Below are positions 33,406 to 41,718 of a stretch of DNA of 44,678 nt, one piece after another (position 1 is the stretch's first letter; each line of letters opens with the position of its first letter). The notes under the pieces were generated by a model, which ran no database searches, was not told the origin of the DNA, and was given only the letters and a program-made list of their open reading frames with translations. The stretch spans positions 44,055-88,732 of the forward strand of contig MNRS01000022.1 in the NCBI GenBank assembly GCA_001916065.1, written 5' to 3'. Origin of the DNA: Clostridium sp. 28_17 (GTDB lineage Bacteria > Bacillota > Clostridia > TANB77 > CAG-508). The position numbers and the translations under genes are program-made.

Positions 33406-34269
33406 ATGAAATTAGCAAACGAATGGAAAGATTATAAAATAATAGACATGGCAGATGGCCAAAAACTAGAAAAATGGGGAGATGTAATATTATCAAGACC
33501 AGACCCACAAATAATATGGAAAGACAAAAGCTTTCCAAAAAAATGGAAAGAAATAAACGCAACATATCACAGAAGTAGTTCTGGAGGAGGCTCTTGGGAA
33601 TTTAACAAAAAGATGCCAAAACAATGGCAAATAAAATATAAAAATTTAACATTTAACATCAAACCAATGGGTTTTAAACATACAGGACTATTTCCAGAGC
33701 AAGCAGTCAACTGGGACTGGATGATAAACAAAATTAAATCAGAAAAAAGAGAAATAAAAGTATTAAACTTATTTGCATACACAGGAGGGGCAACAGTAGC
33801 ATGTGCTTCAGCAGGCGCATCAGTATGTCATGTTGACAGTTCAAAAGGAATGACAACATGGGCAAAAGAAAATATTGAATCATCTGGATTAAAAGACAAA
33901 CCAGTTAGATTTATTGTTGATGATGTTGTTAAATTTGTGAACAGAGAAATAAGAAGAGGCAACAAATATGATGCAGTAATAATGGACCCACCTTCATATG
34001 GTAGGGGAGCAAAAGGCGAAGTTTGGCAGTTTGAAAATAATATATATGATTTAGTAGAATTGTGTACAAATGTATTATCAGATAACCCATTATTTTTCTT
34101 GATAAATTCATATACAACAGGAATTTCTAGTAAAGTTTTGGAAGATATTTTGAATTTGACAGTTGCAAAAAAATATAAGGGTAAATTGGAGTCAGGAGAA
34201 ATAGGAATTCCAATGGAAAATTCAAGCTTGGTATTGCCATGTGGAATCTATGGTAGATGGGAAATTTGA
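33406..34269 (+). CDS. Class I SAM-dependent methyltransferase (RlmI/RlmK-like)
   Basis: A 287-residue methyltransferase of the COG1092-like group. Visible: a conserved N-terminus (WKDYKIIDMADGQKLEKWGD, SRPDPQIIW), motif I VLNLFAYTGGATVACA, an acidic SAM contact (CHVDSSKGM), and MDPPSYGRGAKGEVW at the catalytic loop. Relatives act on rRNA cytosines; the target here is unknown. I start at ATG 33406 because the upstream ATG lies in the promoter. The nearest strong Shine-Dalgarno (AAAGGAGG, 33371-33378) is 27 bases away, with a TAGTAATTACTA palindrome between. Confidence 0.82.
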   Translation: MKLANEWKDYKIIDMADGQKLEKWGDVILSRPDPQIIWKDKSFPKKWKEINATYHRSSSGGGSWEFNKKMPKQWQIKYKNLTFNIKPMGFKHTGLFPEQAVNWDWMINKIKSEKREIKVLNLFAYTGGATVACASAGASVCHVDSSKGMTTWAKENIESSGLKDKPVRFIVDDVVKFVNREIRRGNKYDAVIMDPPSYGRGAKGEVWQFENNIYDLVELCTNVLSDNPLFFLINSYTTGISSKVLEDILNLTVAKKYKGKLESGEIGIPMENSSLVLPCGIYGRWEI

Positions 34270-34418
34270 AAAATAATTACAATTTTGGCTGTGTCAAATT
34301 TCATTTAAAACGCGGTTACATACATATGTATGCGCCCTTGCCTTTTAAATAAAATTTTTCTTGACAAAATTTAATTCTTTTTCAAATTAATAATTTGTGT
34401 TTGAAAAAGGAGAGAGAT

Positions 34419-35108
34419 ATGCAAAATTTAAAAGTAATTTATGAGGACAATCATATTATAGTAGTAGAAAAGACCCCAAATATTCCATCACAATCTGACA
34501 AAACAGGCGATATAGATATGCTTACACTTGTAAAACAATATATAAAAGAAAAATATAACAAGCCTGGAAACGTATATTTAGGACTTGTACATAGGCTTGA
34601 CAGACCTGTTGGGGGGATTATGATTTTTGCAAAAACATCTAAAGCGGCAAGTAGATTAAGTAACCAAGTAAGAGAGAAAATATTTAAAAAAGAATATTTA
34701 GCAGTTGTTGATGGAAAAATAACCACAAGAAGCGGTACTTTAGAAAACTACTTATATAAAGATGAAAGAAATAATATGAGTAAAGTTGTTAGCAAAGATA
34801 AGAAAAATGCAAAACTTGCAAAGTTGGATTACGAAGTAATAACATATAATGAAGTTAAAAATTTGAGTTTATTAAAAATTAATTTACACACAGGTAGACA
34901 TCATCAAATAAGAGTTCAGTTATCAAATTTTGGACATAGTATTTTTGGAGACCAAAAATATGGAACAAGGGGCCAGGGTAAGCAAATAGCATTATGGGCA
35001 TATAAATTGACAATTGAGCATCCGATAAGTAAAGAGAAGATGACATTTACAGACTTGCCAGATACAGTTGGAACGTGGTGCATTTTAAAAGATATACATA
35101 ATTTATAA
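34419..35108 (+). CDS. RluA/RluD-family RNA pseudouridine synthase
   Basis: A 229-residue enzyme. LVHRLDRPVGGIMIFAKTSKAA holds the catalytic aspartate; the N-terminal block YEDNHIIVVEKTPNIPSQSD and the C-terminal HTGRHHQIRVQLSNFGHSIFGD complete the family pattern. It lacks an S4 domain, like the small RluA group. Start ATG 34419 follows AAAAGGAGAGA. A TTGACA at 34361-34366 could be its -35, but no clear -10 goes with it. The 150 bases upstream also contain a CATACATATGTATG palindrome. Confidence 0.9.
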   Translation: MQNLKVIYEDNHIIVVEKTPNIPSQSDKTGDIDMLTLVKQYIKEKYNKPGNVYLGLVHRLDRPVGGIMIFAKTSKAASRLSNQVREKIFKKEYLAVVDGKITTRSGTLENYLYKDERNNMSKVVSKDKKNAKLAKLDYEVITYNEVKNLSLLKINLHTGRHHQIRVQLSNFGHSIFGDQKYGTRGQGKQIALWAYKLTIEHPISKEKMTFTDLPDTVGTWCILKDIHNL

Positions 35109-35150
35109 AAACTATTAAGGGATTAATATGGTCCTTTAGTAGTTTTTTTA
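35107..35150 (+). terminator. Terminator after the pseudouridine synthase
   Basis: AAAACTATTAAGG and the later CCTTTAGTAGTTTTTTT arm can pair across a short loop (about 35107-35149), ending in T's. Confidence 0.7.
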
Positions 35151-35179
35151 TTTTAATAAAATTAAAGGATTCAAATATG

Positions 35180-35222
35180 TTTTTATTTTATAAAACTAGC
35201 AAAATATTTTATAAAATAAAAA
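35180..35222. repeat. 16-bp AT-rich inverted repeat upstream of agrB
   Basis: TTTTTATTTTATAAAA (35180-35195) and its exact complement (35207-35222) with an 11-base loop CTAGCAAAATA. It lies 107 bases before agrB. Confidence 0.7.
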
Positions 35223-35328
35223 AATTAAAATAATATAAATAAAAATATACTTTTTATAAACGAATTAAACCATTTTTAAAATTACATGATAAACTATAGA
35301 AAACTTAAGAAAAAGAGTGGTGAGAAAA

Positions 35329-35940
35329 ATGATAGACAAAATTACAGAATTTCTAACCAACAAAATTAGGAAAGAAATGCCAGATGTTGATGATGAAAGG
35401 GCAGAAGTAATAAACTACGGACTTCAAATATTAATAGGAGAAGTACCAAAATTTTTTATAATGCTTCTTATCGCATATGCATTAGGACTATTAAAATTAA
35501 GTTTAATTACATTTTTAATAATTATGCCATATAGAATGTTTTCCGGAGGATTCCATTTACACACTCATATAGGATGCATAATAACGACAACAACATTTTA
35601 TTGTGGAGTAGCATTTTTATCAAAAAGCATAATGTTAAATGATATTACAAAATATGTATTTATAGCATGTGTTGCAATATTTGGGATTATAATGATAAAA
35701 CTTTATGCTCCAGCAGATACCGAAGAGGTACCAATTTTAAGCAAAAAGATAAGAAAACAAAAACAAATTATGTCATATGTGTGTTTGATTGTTGGACTAG
35801 CAATAGCAACAATTATAAAAAATGAGTTAATATCAAATATGATAATATTTGGATATTTTACCCAAACATGTATGATTACAAGAGTAGCATATAAACTTAC
35901 CAAAAATAAATATGGATATGAAGTTTATGAAAATGCTTAA
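35329..35940 (+). CDS. agrB: AgrB, autoinducer prepeptide processing protease
   Basis: A 203-residue membrane cysteine endopeptidase that trims AgrD and helps cyclise it. The catalytic pair is in RMFSGGFHLHTHIGC: His76 and Cys83, matching the spacing of S. aureus AgrB. Four to six membrane helices. ATG 35329 follows GTGGTGAG; a GTG at 35317 would add four residues. The promoter is weak (an extended TGATAAACT-like -10 near 35287 and no good -35), as expected for a regulated gene. It is followed by agrD. Confidence 0.93.
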   Translation: MIDKITEFLTNKIRKEMPDVDDERAEVINYGLQILIGEVPKFFIMLLIAYALGLLKLSLITFLIIMPYRMFSGGFHLHTHIGCIITTTTFYCGVAFLSKSIMLNDITKYVFIACVAIFGIIMIKLYAPADTEEVPILSKKIRKQKQIMSYVCLIVGLAIATIIKNELISNMIIFGYFTQTCMITRVAYKLTKNKYGYEVYENA

Positions 35941-35957
35941 ATTACTTAGTTAATATT

Positions 35958-35981
35958 AAAATACATACCGGTAGTATTTTT
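35958..35981 (+). promoter_or_regulatory. Hairpin between agrB and agrD
   Basis: AAAATAC (35958-35964) pairs with GTATTTT (35974-35980); the loop holds TACCGGTA, itself a palindrome. T's follow. It may reduce or process the transcript so that agrD and agrB are made in different amounts. Confidence 0.5.
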
Positions 35982-36020
35982 ATATTATATATATTTTTTT
36001 AAACAAAGGAGGAAACCTTT

Positions 36021-36140
36021 ATGTTAAAATTATTAGCAAAAGTTGCAGAAAAATATGCAAAATCTACTAACACAGCTTGCTATGTATGGTCAATATTTCA
36101 TCAACCAAAAATGCCAGCTAGTTTAGTAAAAAAAGATTAG
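36021..36140 (+). CDS. agrD: AgrD, cyclic autoinducer peptide precursor
   Basis: A 39-residue precursor too short for standard calling. It has an amphipathic N-terminal helix (MLKLLAKVAEKYAKSTNTA), a core starting at Cys20 (CYVWSIF) and the recognition tail HQPKMPASLVKKD. The HQPK-x-P tail after the core is the clostridial AgrD hallmark. Ring closure from Cys20 to the residue before HQPK would give seven residues, CYVWSIF, rather than the usual five. AAAGGAGGAAA precedes the ATG. It ends nine bases from the stop of the convergent agrC. Confidence 0.92.
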   Translation: MLKLLAKVAEKYAKSTNTACYVWSIFHQPKMPASLVKKD

Positions 36141-36149
36141 TTATTTAGC

Positions 36150-37508
36150 TTAAATATAAGTAGTTCGACAATACTTATATTTAGGATACACAATATACTC
36201 AATGTTAGTATACAAATTAACATTATTATTTTTCTTTAATATTTGCCTTATTTCCCATAGTCCAAGACCTGTATGGTTTTGTTTACCAGAAACACCTTTA
36301 TTAAATATTTGTTCAATATCTACATCTTTATCTTTATAAGTATTTTCTATTAATATTATATTTCTATTATTTTTAGATTCATTTCTAAATACTATATTTA
36401 AAATTTTTTCATCACATTCAGATGCGGCTTCAATAGCATTATCTAATAAAATACCTAAGATTCTTGCAAATTCATATATTTTCATATGTAAATCATTTAA
36501 ATCTAATAATACAGTAAGATTTACTTTTATTCCTTTTTCTAAAGCTTCATTATATTTTGCAGTAATTAAGTTATATACTCCTGGATTATTTATAATATCT
36601 GGGTCTAAAACATATAAATTATTTACCTTTGTACAATCTTCTTCAAGTTGAGAATAATAACTTTTTAGACCATCCATATCATTTGTTTTTATATAACCAC
36701 CAATTGTTGTTACAATATTATCAAAATCATGTTTAAAACCCCTAACACTATCATGCAAAATGTGTAATGTTTTATTATATTCTTCTGCGCTTTCTAACTT
36801 TTTAGTTGTTGTAACCAAATTCATTATTTTAGCTAAACTGTAAAAACTTAAACCGAAATATGCAAGTAGAAAAATGAAATTAAAAAATGTAAATTCAATA
36901 GGTAATATATCAATATATTTTGAACTTAATATTCCTTGTAAAAATATAGTTATAAAGCCAAATACAAAATTGATTGTTATTATAGATTTAGTCTTTTTAT
37001 CAAAATCCTCAAGAATATTTAATGTAACTTTTCTATATTTAAAAATAAGTATTAAAATAAAAACAACCAAATACATTAATAAATTAAAAGGAACTCTATA
37101 AATAAAAATAGTATTATTTTGTTCATAAGTTATATGCAGTAAATCTAAATAAGGATTAGCGAGTAAACTTCCAACTAAATTAAATACTATACTTGGAAAT
37201 AAAGTAGCAATAGTGGATTTTGTAAAACCAAGTTTCATTACAAAATATAAAACTATAAATGCAGTTGCATAATTAAATAAAATATTATATGGCCAACTTA
37301 TACAATAATTAGCAAATACAGCTATAATAGCGGTTGAAATAATATAAATATATTTTACCTTTTTTGTATATTGTATATTTAAAAGATTACAAATTAAATA
37401 AAAAGATAAGGGCATTTCAATTAAAAATATAAATGGTATAGAAAATACACTTATTAAAGTTTCATTCGGCGTACTCAACGCCAACCAAATATTATTTAGA
37501 ACGTTCAT
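36150..37508 (-). CDS. agrC: AgrC-like sensor histidine kinase (GHKL type)
   Basis: A 452-residue peptide receptor kinase. Six to seven membrane helices cover residues 1-230; then a dimerisation/phosphoacceptor region with His260 in GFKHDFDN, an N-box LLDNAIEAA, and the HATPase_c_5 lid GVSGKQNHTGLGLWEI. This is the AgrC/ComD family (HPK10), expected to sense the cyclised AgrD. I start at ATG 37508 behind GAGGAGG; the ATG at 37526 lies earlier in the agrA overlap with no ribosome binding site. It overlaps agrA by 17 bases, showing translational coupling. Confidence 0.9.
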   Translation of the reverse strand: MNVLNNIWLALSTPNETLISVFSIPFIFLIEMPLSFYLICNLLNIQYTKKVKYIYIISTAIIAVFANYCISWPYNILFNYATAFIVLYFVMKLGFTKSTIATLFPSIVFNLVGSLLANPYLDLLHITYEQNNTIFIYRVPFNLLMYLVVFILILIFKYRKVTLNILEDFDKKTKSIITINFVFGFITIFLQGILSSKYIDILPIEFTFFNFIFLLAYFGLSFYSLAKIMNLVTTTKKLESAEEYNKTLHILHDSVRGFKHDFDNIVTTIGGYIKTNDMDGLKSYYSQLEEDCTKVNNLYVLDPDIINNPGVYNLITAKYNEALEKGIKVNLTVLLDLNDLHMKIYEFARILGILLDNAIEAASECDEKILNIVFRNESKNNRNIILIENTYKDKDVDIEQIFNKGVSGKQNHTGLGLWEIRQILKKNNNVNLYTNIEYIVYPKYKYCRTTYI

Positions 37509-38205
37509 TATTATTAACCTCCTCAATCAAACTCTTTTTAAATTTAGGTCCAATCTCACAAGTAGAACCATTATCAAAATACACAATATTACCAATAGAA
37601 TCAAGATTAGCTATATTATCAATATTAACAATAAAAGATTTATGAGCCCTAACAAAATTAGAAGGCAACAAAACCATAATTTTATTAAAAGAACTATATG
37701 TTTCATAATCACGACTCTTAGTATGAAAAATCAACTTCATACCATCACGTTTAATATACAAAATCTCGCCCTGATCAATTATAGTCTTTTTATTATCAAG
37801 TTTAAGATATCTTTTTGGCAATCCATTAATATCGTCAAACAAACGAACAATAGTCTCTTCTAATCTATCTGCAGTAACAGGTTTAGCAAGATAATCAAAA
37901 GTTTTAAACTTATACGCCATCATAGCATACTCTAAATGAGCAGTAGTAAAAATAAAATATGTATCTTTATTACTTTCTCTAACCTTCGAAGCAACTTCTA
38001 AACCACTTTTATCAGCCTTTAAATTTATATCTAAAATTAACACATCAGTTTTATTATCATCAATATAATCCAATAATTCATTAACATCATTTGTTGATAT
38101 TCCAACTTTAGCATCATAGCCATGTTTTACAAAAATATTTTCTAAAATTTTTGAAAATTTATCTAAAATATTTACATTGTCATCACAAATAGCGAAATTA
38201 AGCAT
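37492..38205 (-). CDS. agrA: AgrA-like LytTR response regulator
   Basis: A 237-residue transcription factor. The receiver domain has acidic CDDN at 7-10, phospho-Asp59 (LILDINL), a Thr in FTTAH and Lys in YLAKPV. The LytTR DNA-binding domain (about 135-235) has YLKLDNKKT, ILYIKRDGMK, FVRAHKSFIVN. LytTR proteins bind tandem TAACAGTTA-like repeats; I could not pick such a pair with confidence near agrB or agrA. It is first in the agrA-agrC unit and has a strong promoter upstream. Confidence 0.92.
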   Translation of the reverse strand: MLNFAICDDNVNILDKFSKILENIFVKHGYDAKVGISTNDVNELLDYIDDNKTDVLILDINLKADKSGLEVASKVRESNKDTYFIFTTAHLEYAMMAYKFKTFDYLAKPVTADRLEETIVRLFDDINGLPKRYLKLDNKKTIIDQGEILYIKRDGMKLIFHTKSRDYETYSSFNKIMVLLPSNFVRAHKSFIVNIDNIANLDSIGNIVYFDNGSTCEIGPKFKKSLIEEVNNNERSK

Positions 38206-38292
38206 TTTACAATCCCCCTTTAAAATAAATTTGCCAGAAAGAAAGTAATCGACAAAAAAATAAAATTTCCTTTATTTTCCAGCAACAATAAC

Positions 38293-38321
38293 AATATAAT
38301 CTAAAAATCAAACAATGTCAA
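38293..38321 (-). promoter_or_regulatory. Promoter of agrA-agrC
   Basis: On the minus strand TTGACA (38321-38316), 17 bases, TATATT (38298-38293). A TTTTGTCGA sequence (complement of 38251-38259) resembling a Spo0A box lies between it and agrA; its meaning is uncertain. The rest of this 294-base gap is AT-rich without a gene. Confidence 0.75.
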
Positions 38322-38499
38322 TAGAAAATTTACAAATTTATCCAATTGGTAAAAATATTAATATCAATAGTGTTTTAATGTTGAACAATAAGTATTAAAA
38401 GTAGACAACATATGCTAAAATAATTCAAAAATTTAATATACTAATAAAAGGAATAAAAAACAAAAGAAGACATAAATTTAAATAAGGGAGATGATTAAT

Positions 38500-39315
38500 T
38501 TGAAAAAAATTTCTATAATAACAATATTAATAATTTTAATTACTTGTTTAGCATTTATAATAGAAGAAAAAAGTAATGTAAAAACTGTAGAAACAAGTGC
38601 TCAAAGCCTTAGCACAAAAAAAATAGGGTGGGGAATAAAAAGAAATGATAATCATAAGCAACCGGATTTAGGAAAGATGAATAAAGAAATTATAGAGAAA
38701 AATAATGGTATTGCAATGGGAAATAGTAATGACAAATATGTATATCTAACATTTGATGAAGGATATGAAGCGGGATATACTAAGCAAATTTTATCAACAT
38801 TAAAAGAGACAAACGTAAAAGCAGCTTTTTTTATTACAGCACATTACCTAAATACTCAACCAGAATTAGTAAAACAAATGATTGATGAGGGACATATTGT
38901 TGGAAATCATACAGTAAATCATAAAAGCATGCCAACACTTACTGAGAAACAAATAAATTCAGAAGTTATGGATTTGCATAAATCAATTTATAATCAGTTT
39001 GGATATGAAATGAAATATATAAGACCGCCAATGGGGGAGTTTAGTGAGAAAAGTATCAGTGTTACAAATTCGTTAGGATATAAAACTGTAATGTGGTCAT
39101 TTGCATATGAAGATTGGAATGAAAATAAACAACCAGAAGAAAATAGTGCTAAAAAGAAAATTATAGATAATGTTCATAATGGAGAAGTAATGCTTCTACA
39201 TGGAAATTCAAAAACTAACACTAACATATTAGGAGATATTATTAATGAAATAAAAAATATGGGATATGAGTTTAAAACATTGGATGAATTTAAAAATATT
39301 TCCAAAAACTGTTGA
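38500..39315 (+). CDS. pdaA: PdaA-like polysaccharide (peptidoglycan) deacetylase
   Basis: A 271-residue exported or anchored NodB-fold enzyme. After an N-terminal helix (KKISIITILIILITCLAFII) the deacetylase domain shows TFDEGYEAGYT (catalytic Asp and metal Asp/Glu), GNHTVNH (metal histidines), RPPMGEFS and a MLLHGNS block. PdaA makes muramic delta-lactam in spore cortex; this family assignment is good, the exact substrate is inferred. I choose TTG at 38500 as start because GGGAG is nine bases before it; the ATG at 38491 directly abuts that sequence. The S10 promoter overlaps its stop codon. Confidence 0.87.
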   Translation: MKKISIITILIILITCLAFIIEEKSNVKTVETSAQSLSTKKIGWGIKRNDNHKQPDLGKMNKEIIEKNNGIAMGNSNDKYVYLTFDEGYEAGYTKQILSTLKETNVKAAFFITAHYLNTQPELVKQMIDEGHIVGNHTVNHKSMPTLTEKQINSEVMDLHKSIYNQFGYEMKYIRPPMGEFSEKSISVTNSLGYKTVMWSFAYEDWNENKQPEENSAKKKIIDNVHNGEVMLLHGNSKTNTNILGDIINEIKNMGYEFKTLDEFKNISKNC

Positions 39316-39340
39316 CACAAAGCCAAAAGCATTGTATAAT
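39312..39340 (+). promoter_or_regulatory. Consensus sigma-A promoter of the S10 ribosomal operon
   Basis: TTGACA (39312-39317), exactly 17 bases, TATAAT (39335-39340). The -35 contains the stop codon of the deacetylase gene. Confidence 0.92.
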
Positions 39341-39346
39341 ATAAAA

Positions 39347-39621
39347 GCATGAATTAAGCGAAGAAACCGAATGTGGCTACATCCTTACATAAAACAAGGA
39401 TGGAGGGAACTTCGGCGGAGTATGTCATGGCAAAGACCAGGCGGTAAGTTTTTAAAAATAGTACTTATCCCAGAATTATCATGCATATTTTGGGTTTTAA
39501 AAATGGGTGCTTTGAAAACACCAGAGTACGTTTTAACTTGCCAAGGTAATTTAGGCAGAAATCGTAACTGCCAACAGGGGAAACCCACAAAATAAAATTT
39601 ATATAAGGAGGGAAAATTACA
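39347..39621 (+). promoter_or_regulatory. Structured 5' leader of the S10 operon
   Basis: About 275 bases without a supportable gene. Nested arms are visible: CGAAG (39359-39363) with CTTCG (39410-39414), enclosing CATCCTT (39380-39386) with AAGGATG (39396-39402). Further on are GGTG/CACC (39506-39522) and GGCAG/CTGCC. Composition is GC-richer than the surroundings. In other bacteria the S10 leader is bound by L4 for feedback; that is a plausible role here, not shown. A 74-codon ORF crosses it but has no ribosome binding site. Confidence 0.65.
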
Positions 39622-39948
39622 ATGGCAAACACAACAGTTGTAACAAGTGAAAAAATCAGAATAAGATTAAAAGCTTATGACCATGTAGTTTTAGATCAGT
39701 CTGCTGAGAAGATAGTAGAAACAGCTAAAAAAACAGGAGCAAAAGTTTCAGGTCCTATTCCACTACCAACACAAAAAGAAGTAGTAACAATCTTACGTTC
39801 TCCACACAAATACAAAGATTCAAGAGAACAATTTGAAATGAGAACACATAAAAGAGTTATTGATATTCTTTACCCAACACAAAAAACAGTTGATACTCTA
39901 ATGAAATTAGAATTACCAGCAGGTGTTGATATCGAAATCAAATTATAA
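39622..39948 (+). CDS. rpsJ: 30S ribosomal protein S10
   Basis: 108 residues, with a short N-terminal addition (MANTTVVTSE) before the usual KIRIRLKAYDHVVLDQSAEK. SGPIPLPTQKEVVTILRSPH, SREQFEMRTHKR and the GVDIEIKL end are intact. It is the first gene of the operon and follows AAGGAGGG. A 152-base gap to rplC holds a stem-loop. Confidence 0.98.
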   Translation: MANTTVVTSEKIRIRLKAYDHVVLDQSAEKIVETAKKTGAKVSGPIPLPTQKEVVTILRSPHKYKDSREQFEMRTHKRVIDILYPTQKTVDTLMKLELPAGVDIEIKL

Positions 39949-40038
39949 TGCTAACGAAAAACATTATAATAATGAAATGAAATAAACGTTGTAAATAAAC
40001 TAGCAAAGCAAGTTTACAAACTAAAAATCTAAAACCAA

Positions 40039-40081
40039 GCTGATATTACACATAAAACAATGTGCAAATACAAGTATCAGC
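40039..40081 (+). repeat. Stem-loop just upstream of rplC
   Basis: GCTGATA (40039-40045) pairs with TATCAGC (40075-40081), with an inner CACAT/ATGTG stem (40049-40064). It ends about ten bases before the rplC ribosome binding site (AAGGAGAG). Confidence 0.6.
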
Positions 40082-40100
40082 CAATAGTAAGGAGAGAAAA

Positions 40101-40725
40101 ATGAAAAAAGGAATAATCGGAAGAAAAGTTGGAATGACACAAATCTTTGATGAAAAAGGAAATGTAATTCCAGTAACAGTTATAGAAGCTGGACCAACAA
40201 GTAAAAACAGTTGAAACTGATGGATACGATGCAGTACAATTAGGATTCGGTGAAGTAAAAGACAAACATATTAACAAACCAGAAAAAGGACATTTTGCAA
40301 AAGCAGGTCTTGAAGCAAAAAAACACTTAAGAGAATTCAGATTAGAATCAGTTGAAGGTGTTAAAGTTGGAGACGAAGTTAAAGCAGATGTATTCGAAGC
40401 TGGAGAAAAAGTAGATGTTCAAGGAATATCTAAAGGAAAAGGATTCCAAGGTGTTATCAAAAGACATGGACAACACAGAGGACCTATGGGACATGGTTCT
40501 ATGTACCACAGAAGACCAGGTTCAATGGGATCTACATCAACACCAGGTAGAGTGTTTAAAGGTAAAAAACTTCCAGGACATATGGGAAGAGTTACAATTA
40601 CAATACAAAACTTAGATGTTGTAAGAGTAGATATGGATAAAAATGTTATCTTATTAAAAGGTAGTGTTCCAGGAGCAAAAGGATCTATCTTAAAAATAAA
40701 ATCAGCTGTAAAGGCTACTAAATAG
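40101..40725 (+). CDS. rplC: 50S ribosomal protein L3, reading frame broken
   Basis: Initiates the peptidyl-transferase region of the large subunit. The first part (MKKGIIGRKVGMTQIFDEKG, VTVIEAGPT) runs from ATG 40101 in one frame but stops at TGA 40212. From 40201 another frame carries on, VKTVETDGYDAVQLGFGEV, to the normal end at 40725. Compared with the family pattern around EAGP-x-x-x-x-Q-V-K-T, about four residues and the frame are missing, consistent with loss of about eleven bases near 40197-40201. A base inserted or skipped would restore the frame but not the missing residues. An essential protein cannot be lost, so this is either a sequence error or an unusual real change. Confidence 0.93.
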
Positions 40726-40745
40726 AAGGAAGGAGGAAATACGAA

Positions 40746-41369
40746 ATGCCAAAAGTAGATGTATATGATATAAAAGGTAAAAAAGTAAGTGATGTTGAAT
40801 TAGCTGAAGCTATATTTGGAATTGAACCAAATGAAACAATAGTACATAGCGTACTAGTTAACTACTTAGCTAATCAAAGACAAGGTACACAAAGTACTAA
40901 AACAAGAGCAGAAGTTCGTGGTGGTGGTAGAAAACCATGGAGACAAAAAGGAACAGGTAGAGCAAGACAAGGAAGTATCAGAGCTCCACAATGGGTAAAA
41001 GGTGGTATAGCTTTAGGTCCAAAACCTCGTTCATACAAATATACTGTTAACAAAAAAGAAAGAAGATTAGCAATTAAATCTTTATTAAGTTCAAAAGTAT
41101 TAGAAAAAGAATTAACAGTTGTTGATAAATTAGAATTAGCAGAAATCAAAACAAAAACAATGGTAAAAGCATTAGCAGACTTAAAAGTTGAAGGAAAAAC
41201 ATTAATCGTTCTTCCAGAGAACAACAAAAATGTATTAATGTCAGCTAGAAATATTGAAGGAGTTAAAACAATAACTTTAAACAATATCAATGTATTTGAT
41301 TTATTAAAATACAACAACCTAGTTTTACCTCTAGAAACTGTTAAGAAAATTGAGGAGGTGTACGCATAA
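40746..41369 (+). CDS. rplD: 50S ribosomal protein L4
   Basis: 207 residues, intact. The conserved loop EVRGGGRKPWRQKGTGRARQ and GPKPRSYKYTV, RRLAIKSLLSSK are present with family spacing. L4 lines the peptide exit tunnel and in many bacteria also represses its own operon through the leader. The start follows AAGGAGG and the stop overlaps the rplW start. Confidence 0.98.
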   Translation: MPKVDVYDIKGKKVSDVELAEAIFGIEPNETIVHSVLVNYLANQRQGTQSTKTRAEVRGGGRKPWRQKGTGRARQGSIRAPQWVKGGIALGPKPRSYKYTVNKKERRLAIKSLLSSKVLEKELTVVDKLELAEIKTKTMVKALADLKVEGKTLIVLPENNKNVLMSARNIEGVKTITLNNINVFDLLKYNNLVLPLETVKKIEEVYA

Positions 41370-41716
41370 TGAAACCAGAAGAAATTATAATTGCACCAGT
41401 TGTTACTGAAAAAAGTAATGATGAATTACAACAAGGAAAATACACATTCAAAGTTAACAAAAAAGCTACAAAAGTTGAAATAGCAAAAGCTGTTGAAAAA
41501 CTTTTTGAAGTTAAAGTATTAAAAGTAAATACAATGACAGTTAAAGGAAAAACAAAAAGAGTTGGATACCATACAGGTAAAACTTCAGATTGGAAAAAAG
41601 CTATAGTTACTATAGAAACAAATCCAGCAGAAGTATCTTACTTAGCTAAAGGTGGTAAGGCAACTAAGGCTACTAAGAAATTCAAAGATTCTATAGATGA
41701 ATTTATGGGAGCTTAA
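41369..41716 (+). CDS. rplW: 50S ribosomal protein L23
   Basis: 115 residues. IAPVVTEKSNDELQQGKYTF and the loop KRVGYHTGKTSDWKKAIVTI match the family, followed by a longer than usual Lys/Thr-rich tail. Its ATG overlaps the rplD stop by one base, with GAGGAGGTG inside rplD. L23 forms the docking site near the exit tunnel. Confidence 0.97.
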   Translation: MKPEEIIIAPVVTEKSNDELQQGKYTFKVNKKATKVEIAKAVEKLFEVKVLKVNTMTVKGKTKRVGYHTGKTSDWKKAIVTIETNPAEVSYLAKGGKATKATKKFKDSIDEFMGA

Positions 41717-41718
41717 TT

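Noticed and set aside
39371..39595. 74-codon ORF in the S10 leader
   Set aside because: No ribosome binding site, odd Trp/Cys-rich composition unlike the neighbours, and it spans the stems of the leader.
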